From: Aliivibrio fischeri
Lineage (GTDB): Bacteria; Pseudomonadota; Gammaproteobacteria; Enterobacterales; Vibrionaceae
Reading direction: 5' to 3'
NCBI GenBank assembly: GCA_038993745.2
Contig: CP160630.1
Span: 930,001-994,000, forward strand
DNA length: 64,000 nucleotides
A model generated the notes under the pieces. The model was given only the letters and a program-made list of their open reading frames with translations, was not told the DNA's origin and searched no databases. The stretch's first letter is position 1; the number at the start of each line of letters is the position of its first letter. Below, one piece after another: positions 10,849 through 19,885 of this stretch. The position numbers and the translations under genes are program-made.

Positions 10849-11405
10849 AAAAAGTCTTAATTATCACTCTTATTATTTTATCAGGATTTGGGTTAAAGCA
10901 GCTCTATTTATCAATGACAGCCAACAGTACACAGCTTTATGGTGCACAAAATCAACCAATAAACCTTTTTGACGAAACCGACCCTAGAATACGTATTGTT
11001 TACTTTGGCTTTACTCGGTGCCCTGATGTTTGCCCAACATCTTTAGCTATGTTAGCAGGAGCTTTTAACCAAATTAACAAAACAACGTTATCTCAATTTA
11101 AACCCGTGTTTATCACGTTAGACCCTGAGCGTGATGATGCTGAGCATGCTGCTGAATATGCCCACTATTTCCATCAATCAATAGAAGGCAGTTCAGGTTC
11201 ACTTCAAACCATTACACAATTAGCTGAACGTTATGGCGTTGTTTTTCATAAAACGGAACTGCCTAATTCAGAATTAAAATACACGATTGACCATTCGTCT
11301 TATTTTTACTTTTTAGAACCCAATGGCACTTTAATTACCAAAGTGCCGCATACAATAACACCAGATCCCATAGTGAAAGCAATTAATGAACTTTCACAGC
11401 AATAA
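10845..11405 (+). CDS. SCO1/SenC family copper chaperone
   Basis: A thioredoxin-fold protein anchored by an N-terminal helix (residues 3-22) and facing the periplasm. The copper ligands are visible: the CPDVC motif (Cys59, Cys63) and His150 in TIDHSS. FTRCPDVCPTS and FITLDPERD are typical of SCO. These proteins help load CuA or reduce the ligand cysteines of cytochrome oxidase. The gene is translationally coupled to the preceding membrane protein and followed 25 bases later by the PCu(A)C chaperone, so the three probably form one copper-delivery operon. Confidence 0.92.
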   Translation: MKKVLIITLIILSGFGLKQLYLSMTANSTQLYGAQNQPINLFDETDPRIRIVYFGFTRCPDVCPTSLAMLAGAFNQINKTTLSQFKPVFITLDPERDDAEHAAEYAHYFHQSIEGSSGSLQTITQLAERYGVVFHKTELPNSELKYTIDHSSYFYFLEPNGTLITKVPHTITPDPIVKAINELSQQ

Positions 11406-11430
11406 TGACACTTTAAAAGGAATATTAACC

Positions 11431-11877
11431 ATGAAAAAAACATTGCTTGCTCTTAGTGCCCTATTTATTAGTTCGGCTTCTTTTGCACAAAGTGATTTGA
11501 TCATCGAAAATCCATACGCACGTGCAACGCCACCAAATACAGTAAATAGTGCTATTTTCATGACCATTAAAAATAATGGTGATAAAGACCGTACTTTGGT
11601 TTCTGCTACGACATCAGCGGCTAATAAGGTTGAACTTCATACTGTTGTAAAAAGTGACGGAATGATGAAAATGCGTGAAGTGGACTCCATGACAATAGCA
11701 AAAGACTCAGAAACGGTTTTAAAGCCTGGTGGCCTACATATCATGCTTTTTGAACTAACAGGTCCGCTAAAAGAAGAAGAATTTATTGATGTAAGCCTTA
11801 ACTTTGCAAATGGTGATAAAGAAGTATTTAAAGCGCCAGTGAAGAAAGTCATGGCTGGAATGAAGCACAAAATGTAA
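11431..11877 (+). CDS. Periplasmic copper chaperone PCu(A)C
   Basis: A 148-residue exported protein with a signal peptide (MKKTLLALSALFISSASFA). The PCu(A)C copper site H-x10-M-x21-H-x-M is exact: His70, Met81, His103, Met105. The ATG at 11431 has AAAGGA upstream and gives the signal peptide, whereas the longer frame from 11386 overlaps the sco gene and does not. The protein passes Cu(I) to SCO1 or directly to CuA of oxidases. The C-terminus is rich in Met, His and Lys (VMAGMKHKM), which may add metal binding. Confidence 0.93.
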   Translation: MKKTLLALSALFISSASFAQSDLIIENPYARATPPNTVNSAIFMTIKNNGDKDRTLVSATTSAANKVELHTVVKSDGMMKMREVDSMTIAKDSETVLKPGGLHIMLFELTGPLKEEEFIDVSLNFANGDKEVFKAPVKKVMAGMKHKM

Positions 11878-11978
11878 TCATGTCTTATTAGTAAGTCAGC
11901 ATGTCCGATTAGAGATATATGTAATTAATTGTACCTGTCAAACTGCATCCCATTATCCTCTGATGAGATGCAGTTCAC

Positions 11979-12875
11979 ATGTATTATCTTTTACCGCTAT
12001 TCACCGTACTCATTTGGGGCGGAAATTCTATCATCAATAAGATGGCAGCTTCTGCTATCGAACCAAGCGCAATGAGCTTTTATCGTTGGGCTTTTGCCAT
12101 GCTGATTTTAACTCCGTTTTGCTTACCATCTGTTATTAAATCTCGTCATGTGATCCGTCCGTATTTAAGCAAATTGGCTTTCTTAGCCTTACTTGGCATG
12201 GTATTAAACCAATCTCTTGGTTATTACGCAGGTTTAACGACTACGGCTTCAAATATGTCGTTAATCACCTCACTAGTGCCATTAATCAGTATCTTTCTTA
12301 GTCTCCCGTTATTGGGAAAACGTATTTCAGCATTAAGTATTGTCGGTGCCGTGATTTCACTTGCGGGTTTAACATTTATGCTTGGTCACGGAGATATGAC
12401 TTTCTTTTTACATCAACCAATTACAGAAGGTGATGGCTTGATGGTAATCGCAGCCCTCTCGTATGGTGCCTATTGCGTATTATTAAAGCGCTGGAAAATG
12501 CCAATTACTAACTGGCAACTTATTTACATGCAAGGTATGTTTGCTGTCGCAATGCTAACACCATTGTGGTTAACAAGTGATAGCCTATTACCAACAGAAA
12601 GCTCGATTCCACTAATCATGTACGCGTCAATTGCTGCTTCTATCTTAGCACCTTGGATGTGGGTAAAAGCAATTGATGTAATTGGTGCAGAATCAAGTGC
12701 GATGTTCATGAATTTACTACCAGTAGTTGCGGTATCGTTAGCTGCAATCCTACTAGGTGAAAAGATTGAAAGTTATCATCTGATGGGCGGAATAATGGTT
12801 ATCTCTGGTGTTATCTTGGCACAAATTAAAACCAAGAAAGCCAAACAAGAAGCAAGCGTTCTCGTTAAAGCCTAA
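11979..12875 (+). CDS. EamA/DMT family permease
   Basis: A 298-residue inner-membrane protein with about ten helices formed by two EamA repeats. FTVLIWGGNSIINK opens the first, and SYGAYCVLLKRWKMP opens the second. GEKIESYHLMGGIMVISGV near the end is characteristic of the DMT superfamily. The substrate cannot be read from sequence; relatives export amino acids or other metabolites. It is separated from the copper operon by about 100 bases and ends in a strong terminator, so it is probably its own transcription unit. Confidence 0.88.
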   Translation: MYYLLPLFTVLIWGGNSIINKMAASAIEPSAMSFYRWAFAMLILTPFCLPSVIKSRHVIRPYLSKLAFLALLGMVLNQSLGYYAGLTTTASNMSLITSLVPLISIFLSLPLLGKRISALSIVGAVISLAGLTFMLGHGDMTFFLHQPITEGDGLMVIAALSYGAYCVLLKRWKMPITNWQLIYMQGMFAVAMLTPLWLTSDSLLPTESSIPLIMYASIAASILAPWMWVKAIDVIGAESSAMFMNLLPVVAVSLAAILLGEKIESYHLMGGIMVISGVILAQIKTKKAKQEASVLVKA

Positions 12876-12902
12876 TTAAAATTTATAGCTTACATACATA
12901 AT

Positions 12903-12929
12903 AAAGCCGACTATTAATGTCGGCTTTTT
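12903..12929 (+). terminator. Rho-independent terminator of the DMT permease
   Basis: AAAGCCGAC, seven-base loop, GTCGGCTTTTT. It lies between convergent genes and may also stop sigZ transcription. Confidence 0.85.
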
Positions 12930-12948
12930 AGTACAAAGAATCAGTCAT

Positions 12949-13494
12949 TTAACAACGGTTACACTTTCCCGTTTTAGATTGATATTCGATTAAATTCCCT
13001 TGAACATCTATAGAGAAATCACAACAATCCGTAAATAAGCCATGTAATTTTTCACGGCTTTTCTTTACTCTCGATTTTAACGTTGAGTATTTTAATCCAT
13101 GTTTTTCTGCATACTCTTTTTGAGATATGCCTTCGATTTCAATAGCTGATAATAATTTCGCATCTTCATTCGATAGCTGTTCAATAAAAGGCAAAAGACA
13201 TCGTGAAAGCTCTTTCATTACTTGCTCTTCATTTTCTTCATCGAACCATAAATCATCTGCTAGTAACTCTGTTCGCCTGTTATTTTGGCGGTAAAAATCA
13301 ATAATCGTATTATTTGCTATTTGAAATATCCATGATTTCACCTTTTTAGTATCCGAGATCGTTTTCAGGTTTTTATGCGTTTTAATCAAGATCTCTTGAA
13401 GCAAGTCTTCAACATCTTCAGGATTAGACACTTTACTGCGTAAAAACGCTTTTAAACTTAATTGATACTCGGACCAAATCACTTCTAATTTCAT
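12949..13494 (-). CDS. sigZ: RNA polymerase ECF sigma factor SigZ
   Basis: A 181-residue ECF-type sigma factor. Region 2 is seen in NPEDVEDLLQEILIKTHKNL and VKSWIFQIANNTIIDFYRQ. Region 4 is seen in GISQKEYAEKHGLKYSTLKS followed by RVKKSREKL. The C-terminal tail carries a CC pair and a CNRC motif, which I recall as typical of SigZ-like factors and which may sense redox state or metal. No anti-sigma gene is adjacent. The upstream gene on the same strand, about 110 bases away, is a glutathione S-transferase that also has a cysteine-rich tail. Confidence 0.85.
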   Translation of the reverse strand: MKLEVIWSEYQLSLKAFLRSKVSNPEDVEDLLQEILIKTHKNLKTISDTKKVKSWIFQIANNTIIDFYRQNNRRTELLADDLWFDEENEEQVMKELSRCLLPFIEQLSNEDAKLLSAIEIEGISQKEYAEKHGLKYSTLKSRVKKSREKLHGLFTDCCDFSIDVQGNLIEYQSKTGKCNRC

Positions 13495-13603
13495 ATCAAT
13501 TACTTACCTTTATACTTTCTAATTTTTGGCGATACAAACAACTTAAGGTAACCAATAATTGGTTACCTTGATTAAAGTCTACTATTTGTTGCTATGAATA
13601 CAA

Positions 13604-14314
13604 CTAATTACAGCATGAGCTTGAATCCGTTGAACAGCGTCCTTCTGCACATTCTGCCTCTGTGCCATTCATTACATGAGCTAAATAGGTATTTTTTAAA
13701 TAAAAGCCACTAAAAGTTGCGACAAAATCTTGCGGTACTGTTTTCTCTGCAAGACCAGATTCAATAAGTGAAGCTTGCCATTTTTGAACTTTAGGGAAGC
13801 CATCAAGCATATCAAACCCTGATTGATCTTTAATGACAGCTGCACGATGTAACAATGGAAGCCAAGCAATATCTACATTTGAGATATAGTCACCTTTAAA
13901 AAACAATGAATCACTCAATTTACCTTCCGCCTTAGCGAACGCTTTAGAAAGATTAGCCAAACGTGTTTCAAAAGTTTCTTTGTCTTTACTTCCCATGGTT
14001 CCACATTGCGGCATGTAATGCTTACTCGCTTGATATGACCATGCACGATCAATTGCTCGCTGTTCTGGCGTAATATCTTCAATTGGCGCGTATTTATCAT
14101 CAAGATATTCAACAATAGCGTCCGACTCAAACAACACGGTCTTATCTTCTGTGATCAATACTGGTACTTGACCATTTGGCGCAATATCCAAGAACCACTG
14201 TGGTTTATTATTTAATTCAATGTATTCAATTTCAAACGGTACATTCTTTGTTACTAACGCACCCATTACACGCTGTACAAATGGGCAATTTTTAAAGCTA
14301 ATTAATTTAATCAT
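13604..14314 (-). CDS. Glutathione S-transferase family protein with cysteine-rich tail
   Basis: A 236-residue cytosolic GST-fold protein. The N-terminal thioredoxin-like domain starts MIKLISFKNCPFVQRVMGAL, with a single CPFV active-site cysteine as in omega-like or Grx2-like enzymes. NGQVPVLITED and LFESDAIVEYLD form the glutathione site. The all-helical domain follows. The last 16 residues (ECAEGRCSTDSSSCCN) hold four cysteines and are unusual for a GST; they could bind metal. GGAG seven bases upstream selects the ATG at 14314. It may be cotranscribed with sigZ. Confidence 0.85.
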   Translation of the reverse strand: MIKLISFKNCPFVQRVMGALVTKNVPFEIEYIELNNKPQWFLDIAPNGQVPVLITEDKTVLFESDAIVEYLDDKYAPIEDITPEQRAIDRAWSYQASKHYMPQCGTMGSKDKETFETRLANLSKAFAKAEGKLSDSLFFKGDYISNVDIAWLPLLHRAAVIKDQSGFDMLDGFPKVQKWQASLIESGLAEKTVPQDFVATFSGFYLKNTYLAHVMNGTEAECAEGRCSTDSSSCCN

Positions 14315-14449
14315 TTTGTTACTCCAAAGTGGTTCGTTATTTGTATTTACATCTATAAGACGAAACCAATTTAGAAAAGACGACATTTTAATAAAAAAAT
14401 CCCCATCAAAGATGATGAGGATTAGATATGATTAAAAACTTTCAATGAA

Positions 14450-14707
14450 CTAATGCGTTACTTGCTCATGATGTTCAATTAACTGCTTATGTAATACGTC
14501 TTTTAATTCCATACGCTGACGCTTTAATGCATGCATACTATCATCGTCAATTGGGCTACCTGATATCTCTAATTGTCGAATGTCATAATCAAGTTGATGA
14601 TACTGTTGGAGATCAGCTTTAAATTTAGGATCATCATGATTAAGCTGAACAATATCCAATTTAAGCTCTGGAAAATCTAAGATAAAAGCGTGGTTTTCAT
14701 TTAGCAT
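14450..14707 (-). CDS. YdcH family protein (DUF465)
   Basis: An 85-residue, highly charged, helical coiled-coil protein of the small YdcH/DUF465 family, of unknown function. LKRQRMELKDVLHKQL near the C-terminus is the conserved DUF465 segment. AAGGA precedes the ATG at 14707 at normal spacing; an in-frame GTG at 14713 is less well placed. No neighbour clearly explains its role. Confidence 0.8.
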   Translation of the reverse strand: MLNENHAFILDFPELKLDIVQLNHDDPKFKADLQQYHQLDYDIRQLEISGSPIDDDSMHALKRQRMELKDVLHKQLIEHHEQVTH

Positions 14708-14809
14708 TGGCACTTCCTTTTCTATCAGATTACCTATCAGTATAGGAGCAATCCATCAAAAGAAATGTGCCGCATCACTCAAAGTTAATCACGAATCTTT
14801 TAGCAGATA

Positions 14810-15604
14810 CTAACCCTCTGCAAGTTGGTCTTCGTGCTTCGCCACTTTATGTCCATCTTCTGTACAGCCTTCTTTCCAGTAGCTGCTGATATAAAGATCG
14901 TCTTTATCAACTTCCTTTTCATTACGGAAATACGTACGAAGCGCTCTCATGTTGTTAAATTCACACGCACTCCATACAGCAACTCGACCGGCTTTCCACT
15001 CTTGTAAGCGAACCGTATTTGTTAATCCTTTCTCATCAGATTTAATGACCCATACAAGCTCAATACCTTGTGGTTTCGCTAGATCTTGCTTATCTGATGG
15101 ATGGTTAATTTCAATAACCGCATAACCTATTGCCGTTGCAGGCAAAGCTTCAAGTTTTGCAGATAATGCAGGTAACGCCGTCATATCAGCAACTAAGAAG
15201 AACCAATCTGCTTCTGCATTTAATCCTTTGATACTTCCTGGGCCAGCAATTGAAATCGTATCGCCATTAACGGCATTTTGAGCCCAAGCAGAAGCAAAGC
15301 CTCCAGTTTCAGCCGTCATCGCTGTATGCGCATGATGATGGCGAACAAAGTCAACATCCAGTTCATTCTGCTCTTTTCTCAAATTACGCACGGTATAAGT
15401 ACGCATCATTGGGCGAGTGCCGTCGGGAATATTAAAAAGATCGGTTCCGCCATTGTCATTAAACAACAGCTTGATGTAACCGCCTTCACTTTCCATATTA
15501 AAATCAGACAGATCTTCAGCTTTAAACGTAATGCGCTGCATATTAGAAGTAAGTTGCACACTCTTTAAGACAGTCAGCACTCGTGGTGAGGGTTTATTAC
15601 TCAT
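14810..15604 (-). CDS. Siderophore-interacting protein (FAD-binding ferric-siderophore reductase)
   Basis: A 264-residue cytoplasmic flavoprotein of the ViuB/SIP family. It reduces Fe(III)-siderophore after uptake so that iron is released. The FAD motif RTYTVRNL (around residues 68-75) and the histidine-rich VDFVRHHHAHTA are visible. The C-terminal NAD(P)H-binding half includes WFFLVADMTALPAL and the ending ISSYWKEGCTEDGH. It is the last gene of the siderophore operon, 11 bases after the ATPase gene. Confidence 0.92.
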   Translation of the reverse strand: MSNKPSPRVLTVLKSVQLTSNMQRITFKAEDLSDFNMESEGGYIKLLFNDNGGTDLFNIPDGTRPMMRTYTVRNLRKEQNELDVDFVRHHHAHTAMTAETGGFASAWAQNAVNGDTISIAGPGSIKGLNAEADWFFLVADMTALPALSAKLEALPATAIGYAVIEINHPSDKQDLAKPQGIELVWVIKSDEKGLTNTVRLQEWKAGRVAVWSACEFNNMRALRTYFRNEKEVDKDDLYISSYWKEGCTEDGHKVAKHEDQLAEG

Positions 15605-15615
15605 AACTTAATCCT

Positions 15616-16377
15616 TTATTGTCCGTAATACATACAAATACGTTGGCCATTAACTTCATGGATATCAAACTCGGTTTCATATATTTCAGACAACACCTCT
15701 TTTCTAATAACTTCAGCAACGGTACCATTGGCCACCACTTTGCCTTTTTTAAGTGCCACAATATTGTCTGAATAGCATGATGCAAAATTAATATCGTGAA
15801 TAACAATAACAACCGCTTTACCTAGTTCATGAGCCAACGTCTTAATGTTTTTCATGATTTGCAATGAATGTTTAATATCTAAGTTATTTAGTGGTTCATC
15901 TAAAAATACATAATCCGTATCTTGCGCAACAACCATAGCAATGAACGCTAATTGACGTTGACCGCCACTTAATTGATCTAAATATTTATTCTGAATAGGC
16001 TCGAGATCTAAATAGCGAATTGCCTTATCCATCACTTCATTATCGTGCTTTGTGAGTTTGCCTTGGCTATATGGAAAGCGACCAAAGGCAACAAGCTCAC
16101 GAACCGTAAAACGCATATTTAAATTATTAGATTGTCGAAGTACCGCTAATTTCTTCGCTAGGGCTTTAGTATCCCAATCCACCACTTCTTGGTTTTCGAT
16201 GAGAACACTACCGCTGTCTTTTGCTAACAAGCGACTTGCCATGGATAACACGGTACTTTTACCTGCCCCATTCGGTCCAATGATCGACGTAACTTCACCT
16301 TTAACAAAAGAAGCGGAAGCTTGGTCTACTACTTTTTGCTGACCAAATGATTTAGATAGTTGAGATAATGAAATCAT
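15616..16377 (-). CDS. Iron-siderophore ABC transporter ATPase
   Basis: A 253-residue cytoplasmic ATPase of the FecE/FepC type. Walker A is GPNGAGKST (around residues 34-42), the signature is LSGGQRQ, and Walker B is YVFLDEP; the H-loop sits in VIVIHDINFA. It powers the two permeases encoded directly upstream. The set resembles VctPDGC, FatBCD and the Bacillus YclNOPQ petrobactin system, which import catechol-type siderophores. The exact ligand cannot be read from sequence. Confidence 0.92.
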   Translation of the reverse strand: MISLSQLSKSFGQQKVVDQASASFVKGEVTSIIGPNGAGKSTVLSMASRLLAKDSGSVLIENQEVVDWDTKALAKKLAVLRQSNNLNMRFTVRELVAFGRFPYSQGKLTKHDNEVMDKAIRYLDLEPIQNKYLDQLSGGQRQLAFIAMVVAQDTDYVFLDEPLNNLDIKHSLQIMKNIKTLAHELGKAVVIVIHDINFASCYSDNIVALKKGKVVANGTVAEVIRKEVLSEIYETEFDIHEVNGQRICMYYGQ

Positions 16378-16385
16378 ACGTTTCT

Positions 16386-17336
16386 CTATTGAATTTTTTG
16401 TCTAACTAACAGTGATAAGAAATACAAACCACCGATAAAATTAATTACTACGCTTAATGTCGTTTCAAACTTAAATATGTTTTCGATAACCCATTGCCCT
16501 GAAAGCAACATCGACATTGCCATTAAACTGCTTCCCAGTAGCAAAGTACGATGACGATAGGTATGAAAAAACTCTTTCGCTAAGTTCGCTACCAACAAAC
16601 CAAAGAACATCACAGGGCCAACTAATGCCGTTGAAACCGAAATTAAAATCGCCACTAAGATAAGTACTTGTTTTGTCACTTTACCAACATCAACACCCAA
16701 ACTGGTCGCGTTATCATTATCTAGCCAGAACACATCAAGAATATTCGACATTCTAAAAAGAACAGCACTAATAAGAAGTAATGGAATCACACAAAAATAA
16801 ACAAGATCTTTGTTAATGTTATTAAAACTGGCAAACATACTAGATTGAATCGAAGCAAAATCATTTGGATCGACTAACATCGTGAAGAAAGAAGAAATGT
16901 TAGAAAATAGCTGTCCAAAAATCACCCCAAGCAATAATAAGGTAATTACGTTACTGTTGTTTTTCTTGAAGTAAAATCCAAATAACAATAAAGAAAACCC
17001 GACCATTATCACAACTGACATCGCAAAGTTTAAAAATGGATTTAATATGAAAATACTGAAGCTACCAAAAATAACAACAACCAATACTTGAGTAAGTAAA
17101 TACAAAGCATCAAAGCCCATAATACTTGGCGTTAAAATACGGTTGTGCGTGATGGTTTGAAAAACCAAAGACGATTGAGCAATTGCAATACTGGCTAAGA
17201 TCATCGCCAATACTTTAGGTACACGGCGTGACAAAAAGTATTCATAATTTGAAGCGTCAAGCCCAATACCAATAAACAAAAAGGTAAATAATACGGTAAT
17301 GAAAGCCAATGCCGTTAATTTAATTGAATCAGACAT
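16386..17336 (-). CDS. Iron-siderophore ABC transporter permease (second)
   Basis: A 316-residue FecCD-family inner-membrane permease with eight to ten helices. SRRVPKVLAMILASIAIAQS and LVGPVMFFGLLVANLAKEFF (the cytoplasmic coupling segment) are typical. It overlaps the preceding permease gene by 8 bases, implying coupled translation of a heterodimer. Similar in kind to VctG/FatC. Confidence 0.92.
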   Translation of the reverse strand: MSDSIKLTALAFITVLFTFLFIGIGLDASNYEYFLSRRVPKVLAMILASIAIAQSSLVFQTITHNRILTPSIMGFDALYLLTQVLVVVIFGSFSIFILNPFLNFAMSVVIMVGFSLLLFGFYFKKNNSNVITLLLLGVIFGQLFSNISSFFTMLVDPNDFASIQSSMFASFNNINKDLVYFCVIPLLLISAVLFRMSNILDVFWLDNDNATSLGVDVGKVTKQVLILVAILISVSTALVGPVMFFGLLVANLAKEFFHTYRHRTLLLGSSLMAMSMLLSGQWVIENIFKFETTLSVVINFIGGLYFLSLLVRQKIQ

Positions 17337-18264
17337 TTTGCTTACCTTTTACGATAAAGAAAATAAACACCATTCCACCAAGAATACTAATGATCATAGA
17401 GATAGGAATTTCATAAGGGAAAATGATCACACGTCCAACAACATCACACGCAAGAATTAATATCGCACCAACAATCGCTGTTAATGGAATATTCCTACGT
17501 AGGTTATCACCATAAAATTGTGCCACTAAGTTAGGTACAATGAGACCAAGGAAAGGTAATTGACCGACAATCATTACTACTGTTGCCGACATAACAGAAA
17601 CTAAAATAATGCCAAGAAATAGAATTTGTTTGTAATTCAAGCCAATATTAGTAGCAAAGTCTTTGCCCATACCAACAGCAGATAGACGTGTTGCATACCA
17701 ATAGCTGATCACTGAAATAGGGATTGCGATATACAGTAATTCGTAATTACCTTGAAGAATGTTAGCAAAGTTGGCTACTGTCCATGCAGAAAGGTTTTGA
17801 ACTGCATCATATTTATAGGCAACAAAGGTAGCAGCAGAAGAGACAACATTACCAAAAATAATACCGATGAGCGGTACATAAATGGCATTTTTAAATTGAA
17901 TACGATGAATAAACTGAATAAAAAGAAGCGTACCACCAATTGCCATTGCAAAAATGAGTAGTAAATTATCACCATGCCCAAAGAGTACTAAACTCAATAC
18001 GTAGCCCAACATAGCACATTCGATGGTGCCTGAGGTTGATGGTGCAGCAAATCGATTTTGGCTAATCTGTTGCATAATTAGACCAGCAATACTCAAACCG
18101 GCACCAGATAATAAAATCGCTAATAAACGTGGTAAACGACTTACCATAAGAAGTTCTAAAGCTTCCGTATCACCACGAAATATAGCTGACAGCGGTAAAT
18201 CAGCAACGCCAATAAATACCGAAGCAAAACTCAATACAATAAGAACAAGCAATAACTTTTTCAA
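17329..18264 (-). CDS. Iron-siderophore ABC transporter permease (first), TTG start
   Basis: A FecCD-family permease of about 311 residues. SRLPRLLAILLSGAGLSIAG and VGQLPFLGLIVPNLVAQFYG are diagnostic. The best start is a TTG at 18264 (KKLLLVLIVLSFA follows) with a GAGG site six bases upstream; a more upstream TTG at 18285 is less well served. A strong stem-loop (18284-18316) separates it from the binding-protein gene and probably lowers its expression relative to that gene. Similar in kind to VctD/FatD/CeuB. Confidence 0.9.
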   Translation of the reverse strand: MKKLLLVLIVLSFASVFIGVADLPLSAIFRGDTEALELLMVSRLPRLLAILLSGAGLSIAGLIMQQISQNRFAAPSTSGTIECAMLGYVLSLVLFGHGDNLLLIFAMAIGGTLLFIQFIHRIQFKNAIYVPLIGIIFGNVVSSAATFVAYKYDAVQNLSAWTVANFANILQGNYELLYIAIPISVISYWYATRLSAVGMGKDFATNIGLNYKQILFLGIILVSVMSATVVMIVGQLPFLGLIVPNLVAQFYGDNLRRNIPLTAIVGAILILACDVVGRVIIFPYEIPISMIISILGGMVFIFFIVKGKQNV

Positions 18265-18283
18265 AGCTAACCTCAGCCTGCAC

Positions 18284-18316
18284 AAAGCGTGCTATCTCAG
18301 TGAAATAACACGCTTT
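18284..18316 (-). promoter_or_regulatory. Stem-loop between binding-protein and permease genes
   Basis: AAAGCGTG pairs with CACGCTTT around a 17-base loop, with further TAT/ATA pairing. It sits between the stop of the binding protein (18338) and the permease start (18264) and has no proper T-run. This fits an mRNA 3'-end stabiliser or partial attenuator giving more binding protein than permease. Confidence 0.6.
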
Positions 18317-18337
18317 ACAGTAGAATTAGAAATAAAT

Positions 18338-19243
18338 TTAAAGATGAATAGATTGTTTTACATCAGCAATCATTTGATCGGTTGCTGTAACACCAGAAAT
18401 CGCTAAATACCATGCATTAATGTCTAAATAAGTTAAGCTATCGTTCTTATATGCATCAGTTGCTTTTACTAATGGATTAGCAAACTCTTCACGTGTACGA
18501 CTTTTATCTTTATTGATCAATTTATCTTTATCAATAATTAGCAGGTTTGATGGGTTTACATCACGAATAAATTCATACGATACCAAATCACCATGGCGGG
18601 ATTCTTTAATACCCTCTACCGCTTCTTTAAATCCAAAGTCTTTATAAATAGAAGAAAAACGCGATTGAGCTCCGAAGGTTGTGATATTACCACCAGCACT
18701 CATAACCGTTAATGCAGCAACATTATTTGCTTTATTGTGTTCAGCAATAGCTTTAAATTCAGCATCTACGCTAGCGATTTTCGCTTCAACTTTATCTTGA
18801 ATTTCAAAAATATTACCTAGCATACGCCATTGTTGTTGTGTGCTTTTCCAATAGCCCGTAGAGTCAGCGGCAAATACGATTGTTGGTGCAATTTCAGACA
18901 GATCTTTATATGCTTTTACCGCTCGTGAACCAATAATGATTACATCCGGTTTTTGCATGTAAATAGTCTCAAAATCAGGTTCACTTAAGCTACCTGAAGA
19001 GGCATATTCTTTCGTTTTATACTTTAGTAAGTAAGAAGGCATTGTCGTTGCCTGAGTTACCGCTACTGGTTTAATACCAAAATAATCAATGGCATCTAAC
19101 GTTCCTGTACCAATAACAACAACACGTTGAGGTTTTGTCTCAAGTGTCGTTTTGCCTAATTGATGAGAAACGGTAATCGTTTCAGCATAACTTGATGCAG
19201 AAACTAATAAACCAAATAACATTGTAGCGATACTTTTTTTCAT
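18338..19243 (-). CDS. Periplasmic iron-siderophore binding protein
   Basis: A 301-residue periplasmic binding protein, first gene of the uptake operon. The signal peptide is MKKSIATMLFGLLVSASSYA, which sets the ATG at 19243. The mature part has the type III binding-protein pattern: PQRVVVIGTGTLDAIDYFGI, FETIYMQKPDVIIIGSRAVK, then a long connecting helix. It lacks an obvious lipobox, as expected for a soluble Gram-negative periplasmic protein. Similar in kind to VctP, FatB, CeuE and YclQ. A Fur-like box lies about 45 bases upstream, so iron starvation probably induces it. Confidence 0.9.
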   Translation of the reverse strand: MKKSIATMLFGLLVSASSYAETITVSHQLGKTTLETKPQRVVVIGTGTLDAIDYFGIKPVAVTQATTMPSYLLKYKTKEYASSGSLSEPDFETIYMQKPDVIIIGSRAVKAYKDLSEIAPTIVFAADSTGYWKSTQQQWRMLGNIFEIQDKVEAKIASVDAEFKAIAEHNKANNVAALTVMSAGGNITTFGAQSRFSSIYKDFGFKEAVEGIKESRHGDLVSYEFIRDVNPSNLLIIDKDKLINKDKSRTREEFANPLVKATDAYKNDSLTYLDINAWYLAISGVTATDQMIADVKQSIHL

Positions 19244-19285
19244 ATTCTTTACACTAAAGTGATAACTATTCGTATTTCGATTCAC

Positions 19286-19304
19286 TATAATGAAAATGGT
19301 TATT
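19286..19304. promoter_or_regulatory. Fur box of the siderophore uptake operon
   Basis: tataatgaaaatggttatt matches 14 of 19 positions of the consensus GATAATGATAATCATTATC. A second, weaker Fur-like stretch starts at 19261 (gataactattcg). They lie directly upstream of the binding-protein gene, so iron repression is expected. Confidence 0.65.
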
Positions 19305-19453
19305 ATTAACCAGAATAAAAAAGTAAAGATTGTAAAGGCGTAAAAAATATAAGGCTATTAGAAGAGAGTTGAGATAATTGCGGTTCTATAGGCAATAAAA
19401 AGGCCATTATAGGGGGAATGATAATGGCCTTAAAAATACATAGCTGGTTTTCT

Positions 19454-19696
19454 TTAGTGCAAGTGTCTCTTCGTTACTTCACATGAAAGAGTCTCATGAT
19501 CAAACAAGAAACGAAACGCGTGCGAGTTAAAATATTTCCCGTCACTCCATAACACTTCACCAAAGATCTTGCAGAGATCCATGTCTGAAGCTGAACCTTT
19601 CTTATCGATTAATCCAATAACAGATAAAACTTGGCTCTCTATATCCTTGGGACAATTTTTAATTGACCATTTATGAGTCATACTCATTTTTTCCAT
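19454..19696 (-). CDS. Small hypothetical protein
   Basis: An 80-residue soluble protein with two cysteines in the body and a CEVTKRHLH tail. I do not recognise the family. The start could be the ATG at 19696, 19687 or 19681; GGAAA lies before 19687 but is weak. It is flanked by the siderophore operon promoter region and the glutaredoxin gene, each separated by about 200 bases. No function assigned. Confidence 0.5.
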   Translation of the reverse strand: MEKMSMTHKWSIKNCPKDIESQVLSVIGLIDKKGSASDMDLCKIFGEVLWSDGKYFNSHAFRFLFDHETLSCEVTKRHLH

Positions 19697-19885
19697 AATA
19701 ATAACTAGCCTAATGTGTTTTTATTTATTGTGCTCAAGTCACAAAACACAGTTTAACCCAATGATAACTTAAATCAAGCTTTTTTGTGACTTAAGTCTCA
19801 CAAAGTGAAATTACTGACAAATTATAGAAGTATAAATAATCAAAAATGAGATCTTTATCATTGATATTTTACATATTTAACACAT

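Noticed and set aside
12903..12929. Possible attC-like site of a Vibrio superintegron
   Set aside because: It is a plain short terminator with a T-run; no attC core sites or cassette array surround it.
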